NCBI RefSeq assembly: GCF_907165045.1 | Contig: NZ_CAJRAU010000001.1 | Coordinates: 930,001 to 994,000, forward strand | Source of the DNA: Dyadobacter linearis | GTDB taxonomy: Bacteria; Bacteroidota; Bacteroidia; Cytophagales; Spirosomataceae | Direction: 5' to 3' | Length of the DNA: 64,000 nucleotides | Shown here: piece by piece, positions 52,103-62,022 of the stretch | Layout: each line of letters opens with the position of its first letter | How positions within the stretch are numbered: position 1 is the stretch's first letter | Position numbers and translations under genes: made by a program | Notes under the pieces: model-generated | The model's input: only the letters and a program-made list of their open reading frames with translations | What the model was told of the DNA's origin: nothing | The model's database searches: none

Positions 52103-55100
52103 ATGATATTTTACAAAAAGTGCTTTTTTCTCCTCCTTCTCTGGCTACCGGGGCTCGTTGCCTTCGCGCAGAAAAGCGAGATTGCGGGCCGGGTAATCGA
52201 ACAAACCACCGGCGATCCGCTTCCTGGCGCCAATATCATCCTTAAAGGCAGTTCCGACGCGACGATCGCAAATGAAAAAGGGGAATTTCGTATGCAAACC
52301 GAAGCCGGAGATATACTGGTAGTTTCGTTTATCGGTTTTGAAACGCGGGAGATCATCGTTGATAGAAATGCATCGGCGCTGACGATTGCGATGAAAGAAG
52401 ATGTGAACCAGCTTTCCGAAATCATGGTAACGGGTGCATTGGGCATCAAACGCGCGGCGCGGGAGCTGGGCGGCGGCTCGCAAGTAGTAGGTTCCGAAAA
52501 CCTCAACCAGGCCAAGACCATTAACCCGCTCAACGGACTGACCAGTAAAGTGGCCGGTTTGCGTATCAATATGTATGATAGCAAGGTCGACCCGCAGATC
52601 CAGATCACCATGCGCGGTACCCGCTCATTAAACCGCTCCAAAAATGCGCCGATCTACGTGGTCGACGGGGTGCCGGTGCCTGATATCAGCCGCATTAACC
52701 CAAATGATATTGAAAGTGTGACTGTTCTGAAAGGCGCCAATGCAGCCGCATTATATGGTTCAGAGGGTGTGAACGGGGCGCTGATGGTTACCACTAAAAC
52801 CGGAAACCGTGACAAAGGCCGGGTTACATTCGGTCACACGACCACGTTTTCAAACGTATATATGCTTCCGCCCGCTCAGACGCAGTATGGTCAGGGGGTA
52901 AATGGCGTGTACAATGCCACGCAGGCTGAATCGTGGGGCCCTGCATTTGATGGTTCCATGAAAGATTTCGGTCCGAAACTGCCTGACGGGACGCAACCTC
53001 AGGCATTATATGCCGCGCCAGGCAGCGACAACCGGCTCGACCTGTTCCAGACCGGCGTGAATATGCAAAACGACATTTCTTTCTCCGGCGGTGACGAAAA
53101 AACGACTTACTTCTTTTCGGTTCAGGATGCTGCGATCAAAGGGATTATTCCGGAAGATAAGAGCCGCAGGACCGGCGCGCGTTTCAACGGTTCACGGAAT
53201 TTCGGCAAGCTGAAAACTGCCTACAATATCAACTATGTGTATTTTACCAAAAATACAACGCCCGACGGCCCGTGGATCACAGCCTATTCGCTGCCTGCCA
53301 ATTTCGATTTTAATTCGATGAAAGACTGGCAAAACCCGCTTGCTATCGGTAACCCGAACAACTTCTTTACAGATCTTCAAAAAAACCCTTATCACCAGAT
53401 TGATAACATCCGTGACGAGAGCGAGCAGCAGAACCTGAATGGAAAAATCGAACTGGACTACGAGGTAACTCCCTGGTTCAATGCGATGTACAGGCTGGGA
53501 CTTTACAATAACAATGTACAGACGCGTAGCACAACCGGCAAGTTTGAAGCCGCTGGCCGCCGGAATGTTAATGGTAGTGTAAATGACGGTACCAACAATT
53601 TTCGCAGATTGAACGGCGACCTGATCCTGAACTTCCATAAGGACTTCGGAAAATTCACTACCCGCCTTTTGCTGGGGCAGAATTTCCGCGCCGATAATAC
53701 CAAAGCATCGTCGATCAGTACGAGTAACCTGCTTTTGCCCGATGTATTCAACCCGGGAACGCGCATTGGTGAACTGACCGGAAGCTCTTCCATTACAGAA
53801 TACCGCTCGCTGGCCGGTTATGGGGAATTTACGGCGGGTTATAATAACTATCTCTTCCTGACTTTTACAGGCCGGAACGAATGGGTTTCGGTGTTAAGCC
53901 AGGAAAACCGCTCGTATTTTTATCCGGGTGTAAGTGCGTCTTTTGTGTTTAATGAGGCTATTCCGGCATTTAAAGACAACAATTTCCTGTCTTTTGGAAA
54001 ACTGTTCGGTTCGTGGAATAAAACGGGTAACGTAACGCTCGACCCGTATTCGCTCAATAATCCTTATACCCAGAGCAACGGTTTCCCGTTTGGTAACCTG
54101 GTCGGTTTTACGCCTGGGTTAAGGTATCCAAATCCGAACATTCAGCCTGAATTTGTGACTTCGTTTGAAGTGGGTACGCAGTTAAGTTTTTTCAATAACC
54201 GCCTGCATTTCGAGGGAAGCTATGTTTTCTCTGATTCAAAAGGGCAGATATTCAATGCTACTACTTCCCGCGCAACAGGTTACAGCAGCGCAGTTGTGAA
54301 TGCGGGACGTTTGACAAACAGCATTGTGGAACTGAGCGTGAGCGGGGATGTAGTGCGGACAAATGATCTGAAATGGAATGTTGGTTTCAATTTTACCCAC
54401 ATTAATAACCAGGTAAAAGAGCTTTATGAGGGACTGAGGTCTTTTAACATTTTCAGACAGTCTTATGCCAATATCGGCCAGGCTTATCCGAGCTTGCAGG
54501 TAAGTGATTATCAGCGTGATCCGCAGGGGAGAGTAGTCGTGGACGCTGCTACCGGCGACCCGCTCGTGGCGGCCGATCCCCGGCATCTTGGCACGATGGT
54601 ACCGCCTTATCAGATGGGTTTGAACACCAATGTAAATTATAAAGGGTTCAATCTGGGCGCACAGTTTGACTGGCGCATGGGCGGCTGGCTGTATTCGGAG
54701 ATCGTTCCCCGCATGTATACCGCCGGAACTGAGCCGCGCACCGCCGAATTCGGCCGTGAAGCATTCGTTTACCCCAATTCTGTGATCGAAACTTCTCCCG
54801 GGGTATTCACAGAAAACACTGAATTGAAAACTTCCGGCGGTGGAAAGGCTTTCTGGACCAAACAGGGCGAGGTACAGATCAATACAGCGGCGAAATCGGA
54901 CTTTTTCAAGTTGCGCGAGCTGAACGTTTCCTATTCCCTTCCTACTGCATTACTGGCCAAACAGAGGTTTGTACGTGACGCGACGATCGGCTTTGTAGCT
55001 ACTAACCTGTTCATTATCCGCCACAAAGACAACAAATACGGAGATCCGGAATATCTCTATAACAGCACAGACGGCTACCTCAGCTTCCGCCAGGTACCGC

Positions 55101-55141
55101 CTTACAGAACTTACGGATTTAACGTGAATGTAACTTTTTAA
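52103..55141 (+). CDS. SusC/RagA family TonB-dependent transporter (second locus)
   Basis: A 1012-residue protein: signal peptide ending at AFAQ (residue 22), carboxypeptidase-regulatory-like domain (about 26-100, with TGDPLPGANIILKGSSDATI), plug domain (about 115-235, VVDGVPVPDISRINPNDIES and NAAALYGSEGVNGALMVTTK) and a beta-barrel ending in Phe. The junction here reads SEIMVTGALGIKRAAREL rather than VVVGYG. The stop overlaps the SusD start by 1 bp (TAATG). Imported substrate unknown; neighbouring GH95 and GH43-like genes suggest plant side-chain sugars. Confidence 0.95.
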   Translation: MIFYKKCFFLLLLWLPGLVAFAQKSEIAGRVIEQTTGDPLPGANIILKGSSDATIANEKGEFRMQTEAGDILVVSFIGFETREIIVDRNASALTIAMKEDVNQLSEIMVTGALGIKRAARELGGGSQVVGSENLNQAKTINPLNGLTSKVAGLRINMYDSKVDPQIQITMRGTRSLNRSKNAPIYVVDGVPVPDISRINPNDIESVTVLKGANAAALYGSEGVNGALMVTTKTGNRDKGRVTFGHTTTFSNVYMLPPAQTQYGQGVNGVYNATQAESWGPAFDGSMKDFGPKLPDGTQPQALYAAPGSDNRLDLFQTGVNMQNDISFSGGDEKTTYFFSVQDAAIKGIIPEDKSRRTGARFNGSRNFGKLKTAYNINYVYFTKNTTPDGPWITAYSLPANFDFNSMKDWQNPLAIGNPNNFFTDLQKNPYHQIDNIRDESEQQNLNGKIELDYEVTPWFNAMYRLGLYNNNVQTRSTTGKFEAAGRRNVNGSVNDGTNNFRRLNGDLILNFHKDFGKFTTRLLLGQNFRADNTKASSISTSNLLLPDVFNPGTRIGELTGSSSITEYRSLAGYGEFTAGYNNYLFLTFTGRNEWVSVLSQENRSYFYPGVSASFVFNEAIPAFKDNNFLSFGKLFGSWNKTGNVTLDPYSLNNPYTQSNGFPFGNLVGFTPGLRYPNPNIQPEFVTSFEVGTQLSFFNNRLHFEGSYVFSDSKGQIFNATTSRATGYSSAVVNAGRLTNSIVELSVSGDVVRTNDLKWNVGFNFTHINNQVKELYEGLRSFNIFRQSYANIGQAYPSLQVSDYQRDPQGRVVVDAATGDPLVAADPRHLGTMVPPYQMGLNTNVNYKGFNLGAQFDWRMGGWLYSEIVPRMYTAGTEPRTAEFGREAFVYPNSVIETSPGVFTENTELKTSGGGKAFWTKQGEVQINTAAKSDFFKLRELNVSYSLPTALLAKQRFVRDATIGFVATNLFIIRHKDNKYGDPEYLYNSTDGYLSFRQVPPYRTYGFNVNVTF

Positions 55142-56658
55142 TGAAAATGAAGTATATACTCAAACTAACATTCTGCCTGTTTGCGGCTCTGAATATCACC
55201 TCTTGCAGCGATTTTCTCGACGTCAATAATAACCCCAATGCACCGGTGTCCGAAAACCTGAGTCTCGGTGCCAAACTTTCCGCTGCATTGGTAAGCAGCG
55301 TGGTACAGGAAACAGGCCAGCTGAACCAGATCGGCGCTTTTTGGGGAGGCTATTGGGGAACTACAAGTGAGGGGATCAACAATTTTATCGACCTGAAAAC
55401 TTATAACGGACCCGCGATCCGCCACCAGCGCGACGGTATTCCGGTTTGGGAAACGGGCTATGCCAACCTGCTTTACTACCAGCTGATCAGGGAAGAAGCG
55501 ACCGCAGAAGGCGCTTTGTTTTATTCAGGTGTGGCCAAGATCATGCAGGGCTGGCATTTCATGCATTTGGTGGATGTTTATAATAATCTGCCTTTCGACG
55601 ATGCATTGCAGGGCACCGTTCACCCGACGCCGCGCTACGAAGAAGGCCGCGTAGTGTACGAAAAGTCGATCAACCTGATCACAGAAGGTATTGAAGATAT
55701 TAAAAATGCGCCCGCCGGAACCGAGGCTGGTGCGGACGATGTGATGTTTACCGGAAACAAAACGCGCTGGGTGAAATTTGGGAACACAGTCAAACTGCGT
55801 GCTTTGCTGCGCCAGAGCGAAGTGGGCGACCAGGGCTATATCACTGCTGAAATTGGCAAGATACAGGCGGAAGGCAGCGGGTACCTGGGAGCGGGAGCAA
55901 GTGCGCTGGTGCAGCCGGGTTACCTGACAACAGCAGGCAAACTGAACCCTTTTTGGGAAAATTACTACCGCACGGTGCAAAATGTGAGCACTGCCAATCA
56001 CCAGGATATCCGCCCTACCGCATTCCTGATCAATACTTACAAGCAAAGAAACGACCCGAGATTAGCTACGCTCTATGTGGCAGTTGGTACGGATTACAAA
56101 GGCGTACTTTTCGGTAACCCGAATGCAGAACCTGAGTACGAACGCGCTAATACTTCGGCTTTCAAAGGGCCGAATGAAAACGGGAATGCGCCTGCTGGTT
56201 TATTCAAAAGCGCCACCCAGGCTTCGGTATTGATGGGTTCGTTTGAGAGTCTTTTCTTGCAGGCGGAAGCCGCACAGCGTGGCTGGATCACAGGTTCTGC
56301 CAAAAGTCTGTACGAATCTGCTATTCAGGAATCTTTCAAATATCTGGAAGTGAATACCGGTGCATTCGCGGCTTACAATGCGCAACCGCTTGTAAACTTT
56401 GATAATGCGACCAATAAAATAGAGCGGATAATCGAGCAAAAATGGCTTGCATTAAACAGTATCAGCAGCCTCGAAGCGTGGAGCGATTACCGCCGCCTCG
56501 GGATTCCTGCACTGCCCAATTCGCTGGATGCGCCTTCGCCTGCATCTTTTCCGCTGCGGTTTATGTACCCGGAATCAGAGCGGCAGACCAACAACGAGGA
56601 AGCTTCCAGACACGGTAGTGACGACGTAACCCAGGCAAAGGTTTGGTGGGATAAATAA
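55141..56658 (+). CDS. SusD-like (SusD_2 type) outer-membrane lipoprotein
   Basis: A 505-residue lipoprotein (LNITSCSDFLDVNNNPNAP, Cys about 22). The NPNAP start and the segment ALVSSVVQETGQLNQIGAFWGGYWGTTS match the SusD/RagB type II group (PF12771-like) rather than the RagB form seen in the other two loci. It is the surface partner of the SusC encoded just before it, with a TAATG overlap. A terminator follows 22 bp after the stop. No further hydrolase lies on this strand. Confidence 0.93.
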   Translation: MKMKYILKLTFCLFAALNITSCSDFLDVNNNPNAPVSENLSLGAKLSAALVSSVVQETGQLNQIGAFWGGYWGTTSEGINNFIDLKTYNGPAIRHQRDGIPVWETGYANLLYYQLIREEATAEGALFYSGVAKIMQGWHFMHLVDVYNNLPFDDALQGTVHPTPRYEEGRVVYEKSINLITEGIEDIKNAPAGTEAGADDVMFTGNKTRWVKFGNTVKLRALLRQSEVGDQGYITAEIGKIQAEGSGYLGAGASALVQPGYLTTAGKLNPFWENYYRTVQNVSTANHQDIRPTAFLINTYKQRNDPRLATLYVAVGTDYKGVLFGNPNAEPEYERANTSAFKGPNENGNAPAGLFKSATQASVLMGSFESLFLQAEAAQRGWITGSAKSLYESAIQESFKYLEVNTGAFAAYNAQPLVNFDNATNKIERIIEQKWLALNSISSLEAWSDYRRLGIPALPNSLDAPSPASFPLRFMYPESERQTNNEEASRHGSDDVTQAKVWWDK

Positions 56659-56680
56659 AGTACTGGCTAATCAATGAAGA

Positions 56681-56709
56681 AGGGGTGGGAAGATTTTCCC
56701 GCCCCTTTT
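56681..56709 (+). terminator. terminator between SusD and the convergent small-protein gene
   Basis: An 11-bp stem (56681-56691 with 56696-56706, one G-T pair) has a 4-nt loop and a T-run on the plus strand. It ends the SusC/SusD pair. Its position right at the convergent stop at 56708 also suits weak termination from the other side. Confidence 0.85.
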
Positions 56710-57082
56710 ATTTTATACGTTTGGCCGTCGTTTCGAACATATTCATCAGGCTGCCTTTCAGGTTGTCATCGTCTACTTTGTCAAGATCGATGGTGACGTC
56801 GTAACCCTGTGCCGAGAAAGCGAGCGAAAGTTTGTTACCATTCTCGGTAACAGTTACCGGAATTTTTTCGGCTGTTGAATCCGTCGGATTGACAAGCTGG
56901 CCGGAAAGAACCCCGCCTTCCCGCACGAGGTCGGCAACCAGTTTGGAATCGCCATCAGGTGTGCCTTTCACCAGAATATCCCACTTTCCAGCGAAATCGT
57001 CCGGCTTCACAGTCTGCGCGTTGCCTGTAAAGACAACAAAAAATAACAAGGCAATTGCGTAAATAAAGCTCGTCCTCTTCAT
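56708..57082 (-). CDS. small secreted protein, paralogue-like of the protein at 12712-13086
   Basis: A 124-residue protein with a signal peptide (about 1-22, FTGNAQ). The mature part is beta-rich with an FAGKWDILVKG opening and an even strand/turn pattern. It has the same length and layout as the protein at 12712-13086, so I expect a common lipocalin-like fold. The function is unknown. It is transcribed toward the SusD terminator and is preceded by a 9-bp inverted repeat at 57135-57159. Confidence 0.75.
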   Translation of the reverse strand: MKRTSFIYAIALLFFVVFTGNAQTVKPDDFAGKWDILVKGTPDGDSKLVADLVREGGVLSGQLVNPTDSTAEKIPVTVTENGNKLSLAFSAQGYDVTIDLDKVDDDNLKGSLMNMFETTAKRIK

Positions 57083-57134
57083 AGTAACTTATGTTTAAGT
57101 GGAATTAACAGGAAGCAATATAAGCTGAATAGCG

Positions 57135-57159
57135 TTATTGTCTTTAATTGAGACAATAA
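57135..57159. promoter_or_regulatory. 9-bp perfect inverted repeat before the small-protein gene
   Basis: TTATTGTCT (57135-57143) and AGACAATAA (57151-57159) flank a 7-nt spacer. The site lies 53-77 bp upstream of the start at 57082. It has no T-run on either strand, so it fits an operator better than a terminator. The regulator is unknown. Confidence 0.5.
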
Positions 57160-57211
57160 TTATTTTCCTATTATATATCCACCCGATCCAATAGCGGCAT
57201 GAACGGTATTA

Positions 57212-58198
57212 TCATGGAATAAATGGTTTTCCCACTACGATCTTGTCTCCGGAATCGTCAACTTCAAACAAATGCGGAATGCGTACCGTGCGACCGTTAA
57301 TATCCTTATGACTGTGAAGCGACATGACTAATTTGCCTTCAAAAGTGCGAAACAGCATTCCGTGGCCAAAGTTTGCTTTGTTGATCGGCTCCTTTTCCTG
57401 TATCCACGGACCGTCCAGTGTGCCGCTTTCAGAATAGGCAACTCCTTGTGTGTAAACATCATAGATCCAGCTCGTCCACAGCATTCCCAGTTTACCTGTT
57501 TGCGTGCGGAACAGCCAGGGACCGTCGGTAACTTTATTTGGCCGGTCCTTTCCGTCCTTCTCCTTTTCACGGCTCCACGGCGAATCGCTGGCCAAAAACA
57601 GGATCTTAGGCTCTCCGGTCGTGCCGCTCAGGTCGGGCAGGAGCTCGATCTTTTCAACCGTTCCGTTTCCATTTTGCAACCATTCGTGACAATATACCAT
57701 GTACGATTTCCCGTCTTTTTCCGTCCATAGCGTGGCGTCGAGGGTAAGTTTGATGGCAGGCAGGTACACGGGCTCTTTCATAGGTACATACGGACCGTCG
57801 GGCTTATCACTTACCAGCACGTGGCTTGCGCGGCGTTCCAGGTCCTTCTCAACTTTGACAGCCTTATTGGTAAAAGTCGCAAAATTGTAATACTTCCCAT
57901 TGACGTAATGCAGCTCGGCCGCCCACACCATCGGGTTGGGCCCCATCCACGATTTCGGGTCTGTTTCGAGCACTTTATATGGGCCGCTCCACTCTTTCAG
58001 ATCTTTACTTTTCCACAACATCCCTCCCGTTCCGGTCATATAATACATTTTCGATTTCTGGTCAGCCAGGATAAACGGGTCACTGACGCGGATAGAATCG
58101 AGCGGAATATCGGTCTTAAATTTCTGTGTGGGTTGCTGTGCAAAAACCGGTGTAAGGCAGGTGATCGCAAATAGTATGTTCAGGAATATCTTTCTCAC
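57212..58198 (-). CDS. GH43-like glycoside hydrolase
   Basis: I take the GTG at 58198, which gives 328 residues with a signal peptide (KIFLNILFAITCLTPVFAQ); the frame open to 58285 would hide the signal. A five-bladed propeller of GH43 type follows: base D40 in VSDPFIL, the WAAELHYVNGKYY blade and D154 in LTLDATLW. The usual acid position (EGP) reads DGP (D225 in KVTDGPWLF), a variant seen in some GH43-like groups. GH43 enzymes cut arabinose or xylose side chains. The gene is minus-strand, downstream of the FtsX permease gene, and 129 bp before the small-protein gene. Confidence 0.8.
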   Translation of the reverse strand: MRKIFLNILFAITCLTPVFAQQPTQKFKTDIPLDSIRVSDPFILADQKSKMYYMTGTGGMLWKSKDLKEWSGPYKVLETDPKSWMGPNPMVWAAELHYVNGKYYNFATFTNKAVKVEKDLERRASHVLVSDKPDGPYVPMKEPVYLPAIKLTLDATLWTEKDGKSYMVYCHEWLQNGNGTVEKIELLPDLSGTTGEPKILFLASDSPWSREKEKDGKDRPNKVTDGPWLFRTQTGKLGMLWTSWIYDVYTQGVAYSESGTLDGPWIQEKEPINKANFGHGMLFRTFEGKLVMSLHSHKDINGRTVRIPHLFEVDDSGDKIVVGKPFIP

Positions 58199-58309
58199 GG
58201 TTTGTGTTTTGGTTGAAATAAATTGAAATAGAGCATTCGTAAATGCGCCGGTCAATTTACGAATACAGCGATCGCAATCAAACAAATCACTATTGTAGCT
58301 ATCTCTCGT

Positions 58310-60685
58310 TTACTCCGACCTCAATGTATCAGCGGGATTAGAGTTGGCCGTGCGGTAAGCCTGCACGCCGATCGTTCCTAATCCGATTAGCAGCAAAGCG
58401 CCTGCGCATTGAAAGAAAACGGCCGGACCAAGTGACACGTGATACGTAAAAAATTGAAGAAAAAGCGCGCCCAGCAGGTAACCCAGCGGCAATGCAATAA
58501 CGGACGCGATCACGATGAGCCGGACAAATCCGCCGGACAAAAGTGCCATGATCTGCGCGACACTGGCGCCCATCACTTTCCGCACACCCACTTCCTTAGT
58601 CCGCTTTTCGGTGGTGTAAGTAACCATTCCCAGCAGCCCCATTGCAGCGATCACAAAAACGATCACGACGATAACGCCGGTAAATTGCGGGTCGCCACCG
58701 TCGGCGTAATTGTCATACATCTGCTCTTCATACCACGAAAACACAAACGATTCGTGTGGATGGAACTGCTTCCATACTTTTGAAAGTGTAGCTGCAACCC
58801 GCTCTTTGGGTGCACCGGCTGCGATTTTAAGTGACAAAATTTTGATTTCGGAAGGATCGTAAGCCAGTACAAGCGGGGCCACAGACAGCTCGTAGCGCAT
58901 AAAACAGAAATTTCTAACAACACCCGAAACCTGTACCTTGCTGGCATTCAGCATAATAGTCTGCCCGATTAGATCTTTCGGATTTTTAAAACCCAGCACA
59001 CTGGCTGCCCGCTCGTTAACCACCGCAAAGTGAACGGAAGTATCCGCCGAAGCTCCGGGCAAGTTCGTTCCCGCCACAAATCTGAGCTTCATATTGTCGA
59101 TAAAACTGGCGTCGGCTGCGTAGATGTACGTATCCTGCGCTGGGATATCTTTACCCCCGGACCCGATCCGGCTGATCTTCGCTTTGCCCGCACTTTCATT
59201 CAATGTGGCCGAAGCCAGCCCGATCTGTCCCACGTCGGACAGCTTGCTCATTTCGTTGGCGAGCAGTTTGAAATCATCGGTCAGCAGCGGGATATTCAAG
59301 ATATTTTTTCGGTTAAAGTTCTCATTATCAGTCGCCATATATTTAAACTGACTATTTGAAATACCTGTGAAAGTCATGAAGACAAGCGCCACCACAAACT
59401 GGACCACCACGAGTGATTTACGGAAACTGATCTTCCCCAGACCGGCTGGCCCGATCTCTCCTTTGATAATGCGGGCGGGTTCGTAGGAAGATAAGATCCG
59501 CGCAGGCAATATCCCGGCAAGAATGCCCGTCAGGAAAGTGAAAACGACGAATGAGATCCACAGCAGATATGTTTGGCTCACCTCAAAATGCAGCCAGCGA
59601 ACATGGATGTAGGACTGCATGAACACAAGCCCGAGATAACCGATTCCAAGCGCAAGAAACGCGATCACAACCGTTTCAGTCAGAAATTGGGTCACGAGCT
59701 GCCATCGTTTGGCGCCCGCCACTTTCCGTACGCCCACTTCCCTGCCGCGGCTCAGCGAGCGGGTTAAGGTGAGGTTAACGTAATTGAAACCTGCCAGCAA
59801 AATGACGATCAGCGGGATCAGTAACCCCGTCGCTATTTTCCAAAGCGGCTCCACGTGCGGGTTGTTCAGCAAGTTTTCCGTATCCGGAGAAATCTCGCCA
59901 AGTAGCTGACTGCGAAACGTATGTTCTTTAATATCAGTAAATGCAACGTGCTTTTGATTGTCCTCGGCTATCTGTGCAATAGCGCGGTCGAGCTGGGTCC
60001 GGTTGCTGCCTTTTGTCAGCAATACAAAAGTATATGCATTGTAATCCAGCCAGTTATCTGTGTTAATTGTTTGATTTAAATCGGCGAAACTGGCCATGGA
60101 AACGAATATATCCGACTGTAAATGCGTTGTGAATGGTTTGATGGAAGCAAAAACGCCGGTCACCGTGAAATCACCCAGTTCCGGGTCCCGCAGCGACTTG
60201 CCTACCGGATCAGCATTTCCGAAAAAGCGTTCGGCCGTTTCCTGAGACAAAACTACCTGCCGCGGTTCGAGACAGGGTTTACCCTTCGCCAGTTTAAAAC
60301 CAAACAGCTCGAAATAAGCCGGGTCCACGAACATCCCGCTCACCCGTAAAGTTTTGATACCATTATTAAGGTTACCTCCAAAGTTGCGTACCACGCGCGC
60401 CGACTTCTCGACCACACTATGGTCGCTTAACAGCTTCTCAGCCAGCGGCATAGGCGTGGAAGCCAGTGCATATTGCTTGCCGTCGTTTCCTTTCGCGGCC
60501 GTCACGATCCGATATGTTCGGTCAGGGAACGGGTGAAATGTATCCTTTTCAAAGCTGCTCTGAATCTGTATCAGCTGCAAAAAGCAAAATGCCATTGCCA
60601 GTCCGAGGCCCACTATATTGATCAGCGAAAACATTTTATGTTTCCACAAATTGCGAATCGCGATTTTCAGGTAGTTTTTGAACAT
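58310..60685 (-). CDS. MacB/FtsX-type ABC permease
   Basis: A 791-residue membrane protein without a PadR-type prefix. It opens NYLKIAIRNLWKHKMFSLINIVGLGLAMAF and has a MacB-like periplasmic domain, an FtsX block (about 285-410, GREVGVRKVAGAKRW), a second periplasmic domain, and a final block (about 665-790, TKEVGVRKVMGASVAQI). There is no ATPase gene nearby. The substrate is unknown. It diverges from the ECF sigma gene over 123 bp, so shared control is possible. Confidence 0.9.
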   Translation of the reverse strand: MFKNYLKIAIRNLWKHKMFSLINIVGLGLAMAFCFLQLIQIQSSFEKDTFHPFPDRTYRIVTAAKGNDGKQYALASTPMPLAEKLLSDHSVVEKSARVVRNFGGNLNNGIKTLRVSGMFVDPAYFELFGFKLAKGKPCLEPRQVVLSQETAERFFGNADPVGKSLRDPELGDFTVTGVFASIKPFTTHLQSDIFVSMASFADLNQTINTDNWLDYNAYTFVLLTKGSNRTQLDRAIAQIAEDNQKHVAFTDIKEHTFRSQLLGEISPDTENLLNNPHVEPLWKIATGLLIPLIVILLAGFNYVNLTLTRSLSRGREVGVRKVAGAKRWQLVTQFLTETVVIAFLALGIGYLGLVFMQSYIHVRWLHFEVSQTYLLWISFVVFTFLTGILAGILPARILSSYEPARIIKGEIGPAGLGKISFRKSLVVVQFVVALVFMTFTGISNSQFKYMATDNENFNRKNILNIPLLTDDFKLLANEMSKLSDVGQIGLASATLNESAGKAKISRIGSGGKDIPAQDTYIYAADASFIDNMKLRFVAGTNLPGASADTSVHFAVVNERAASVLGFKNPKDLIGQTIMLNASKVQVSGVVRNFCFMRYELSVAPLVLAYDPSEIKILSLKIAAGAPKERVAATLSKVWKQFHPHESFVFSWYEEQMYDNYADGGDPQFTGVIVVIVFVIAAMGLLGMVTYTTEKRTKEVGVRKVMGASVAQIMALLSGGFVRLIVIASVIALPLGYLLGALFLQFFTYHVSLGPAVFFQCAGALLLIGLGTIGVQAYRTANSNPADTLRSE

Positions 60686-60808
60686 AGGCTCTGGCTGGTC
60701 TTAATAATAGAAAGTTCTGATTGAAAAAATATACCATTTATTTACACAACACCTGTAATTTTTTGCCTTTCCGTCGACTAATACATAAACTGTATTTCAA
60801 TCAATAAT

Positions 60809-61300
60809 ATGGAAAAGCAATTTGTCGGACTTCTCAACCAAAACCGGGTGGTGCTTTACAAAATCTGCAAAATGTACTGCCCGGACGCAGAAGATCGCCG
60901 TGATCTTTTCCAGGAAATCGTTTTCCAGCTCTGGAAAGCCTTTCCCACTTTCCGCCAGGAGTCCAATGTGAATACCTGGGTGTACCGCGTGGGCATGAAT
61001 ACCGCGATTTCTAACTTCCGAAAAGAAAAAAAGAGGCAGTCGCCCGCTGGGTTCGCACTCCCGGATATTGCTTTCCCGGATTTTTATGAAAACGACAATA
61101 GTAACTCTGAAACCGTGTTGCTCTATCAGGCTATTGAGCAGCTTTCGGCCGTGGAAAAAGCGATCGTGCTGCTGTATCTGGACGAAAAAAGTTACGACGA
61201 AATGGCCGGGATCCTGGGGATCAGCAAATCGAATGTGGGCGTGAAGCTCAGCCGCATTAAGATCAAACTTGAAAAAATTGTCAAATCACTTACATTTTAA
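60809..61300 (+). CDS. ECF-type RNA polymerase sigma factor
   Basis: A 163-residue sigma-70-family factor with region 2 (about 10-80, with DAEDRRDLFQEIVFQLWKA and NTWVYRVGMNTAISNFRK) and region 4 (about 110-160, SAVEKAIVLLYLDEKSYDEMAGILGISKSNVGVKLSRIK). It has no added C-terminal domain. It is followed 12 bp later by a four-TM protein gene that may be its anti-sigma partner. The target genes are unknown. Confidence 0.94.
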   Translation: MEKQFVGLLNQNRVVLYKICKMYCPDAEDRRDLFQEIVFQLWKAFPTFRQESNVNTWVYRVGMNTAISNFRKEKKRQSPAGFALPDIAFPDFYENDNSNSETVLLYQAIEQLSAVEKAIVLLYLDEKSYDEMAGILGISKSNVGVKLSRIKIKLEKIVKSLTF

Positions 61301-61312
61301 ACACCAAAAAAC

Positions 61313-61933
61313 ATGAACCTGGACGACCTGAAAACAAGCTGGAATACCATCGACGCAAAACTGCAAACCACGCAACTATTGAGCGAGCAAGTTGTGCTTT
61401 CCATGATCCGAAACCAATCCAATAGCACTGTTTCCCGCGCAACCCGGAAGCTCAGGAACACTACCCTATTCTTTTCGGGCCTGCTGGTGCTGTTTCTTGC
61501 CATATTGTCCGGTAATCCGTTCGACTATACGCACTGGTTTGAATATATTCCGACTGTTTTATATGCATTGTTGATTATCGCGGGGCTGCAAATTGTGATT
61601 TCTGCAAATAAAGAAATCGGCGGCGTGCCGCTGGTAAAAAGCAATCTGCGCGAAAGTCTGCAAACGGTCATATTGATCCAGCAACGCTACCAGGTTACTA
61701 TGAATAAAGTGTGGAAAATAAGCCTGGCTGCGGGTTTCCTGATCGGAATTTCGCTGCTTGTCCGGAATTTTGAAGGGTATGGATTGACCAAATCCCTGCT
61801 CGTAATCGCTGCCAATGCATTGACGGTATTGGTTATGTTCGGCATCGCCAGATATATTTTCAGCCAGTTCCCCGACCGGACCATATCAGACCTGCAAATG
61901 CACCTGACCGAGCTCGACGAACTGGGGCAGTAG
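61313..61933 (+). CDS. four-TM membrane protein, possible anti-sigma partner
   Basis: A 206-residue protein with a charged N-terminal helix (MNLDDLKTSWNTIDAKLQTT) and four hydrophobic segments at about 50-67, 75-96, 145-165 and 170-190. The N-terminal helix resembles that of the small membrane partners often encoded after ECF sigma genes in Bacteroidota. The 12-bp gap indicates co-transcription. No zinc-binding HxxxCxxC anti-sigma motif is present. Confidence 0.75.
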   Translation: MNLDDLKTSWNTIDAKLQTTQLLSEQVVLSMIRNQSNSTVSRATRKLRNTTLFFSGLLVLFLAILSGNPFDYTHWFEYIPTVLYALLIIAGLQIVISANKEIGGVPLVKSNLRESLQTVILIQQRYQVTMNKVWKISLAAGFLIGISLLVRNFEGYGLTKSLLVIAANALTVLVMFGIARYIFSQFPDRTISDLQMHLTELDELGQ

Positions 61934-62022
61934 GCGCAATAATCTATTTCCAGGAAGGATTTGCAACAGTAGTTTAGGCGGGTATCCGTTTTTTTTGATC
62001 AAAACCAATCCTATTCGTGCTG

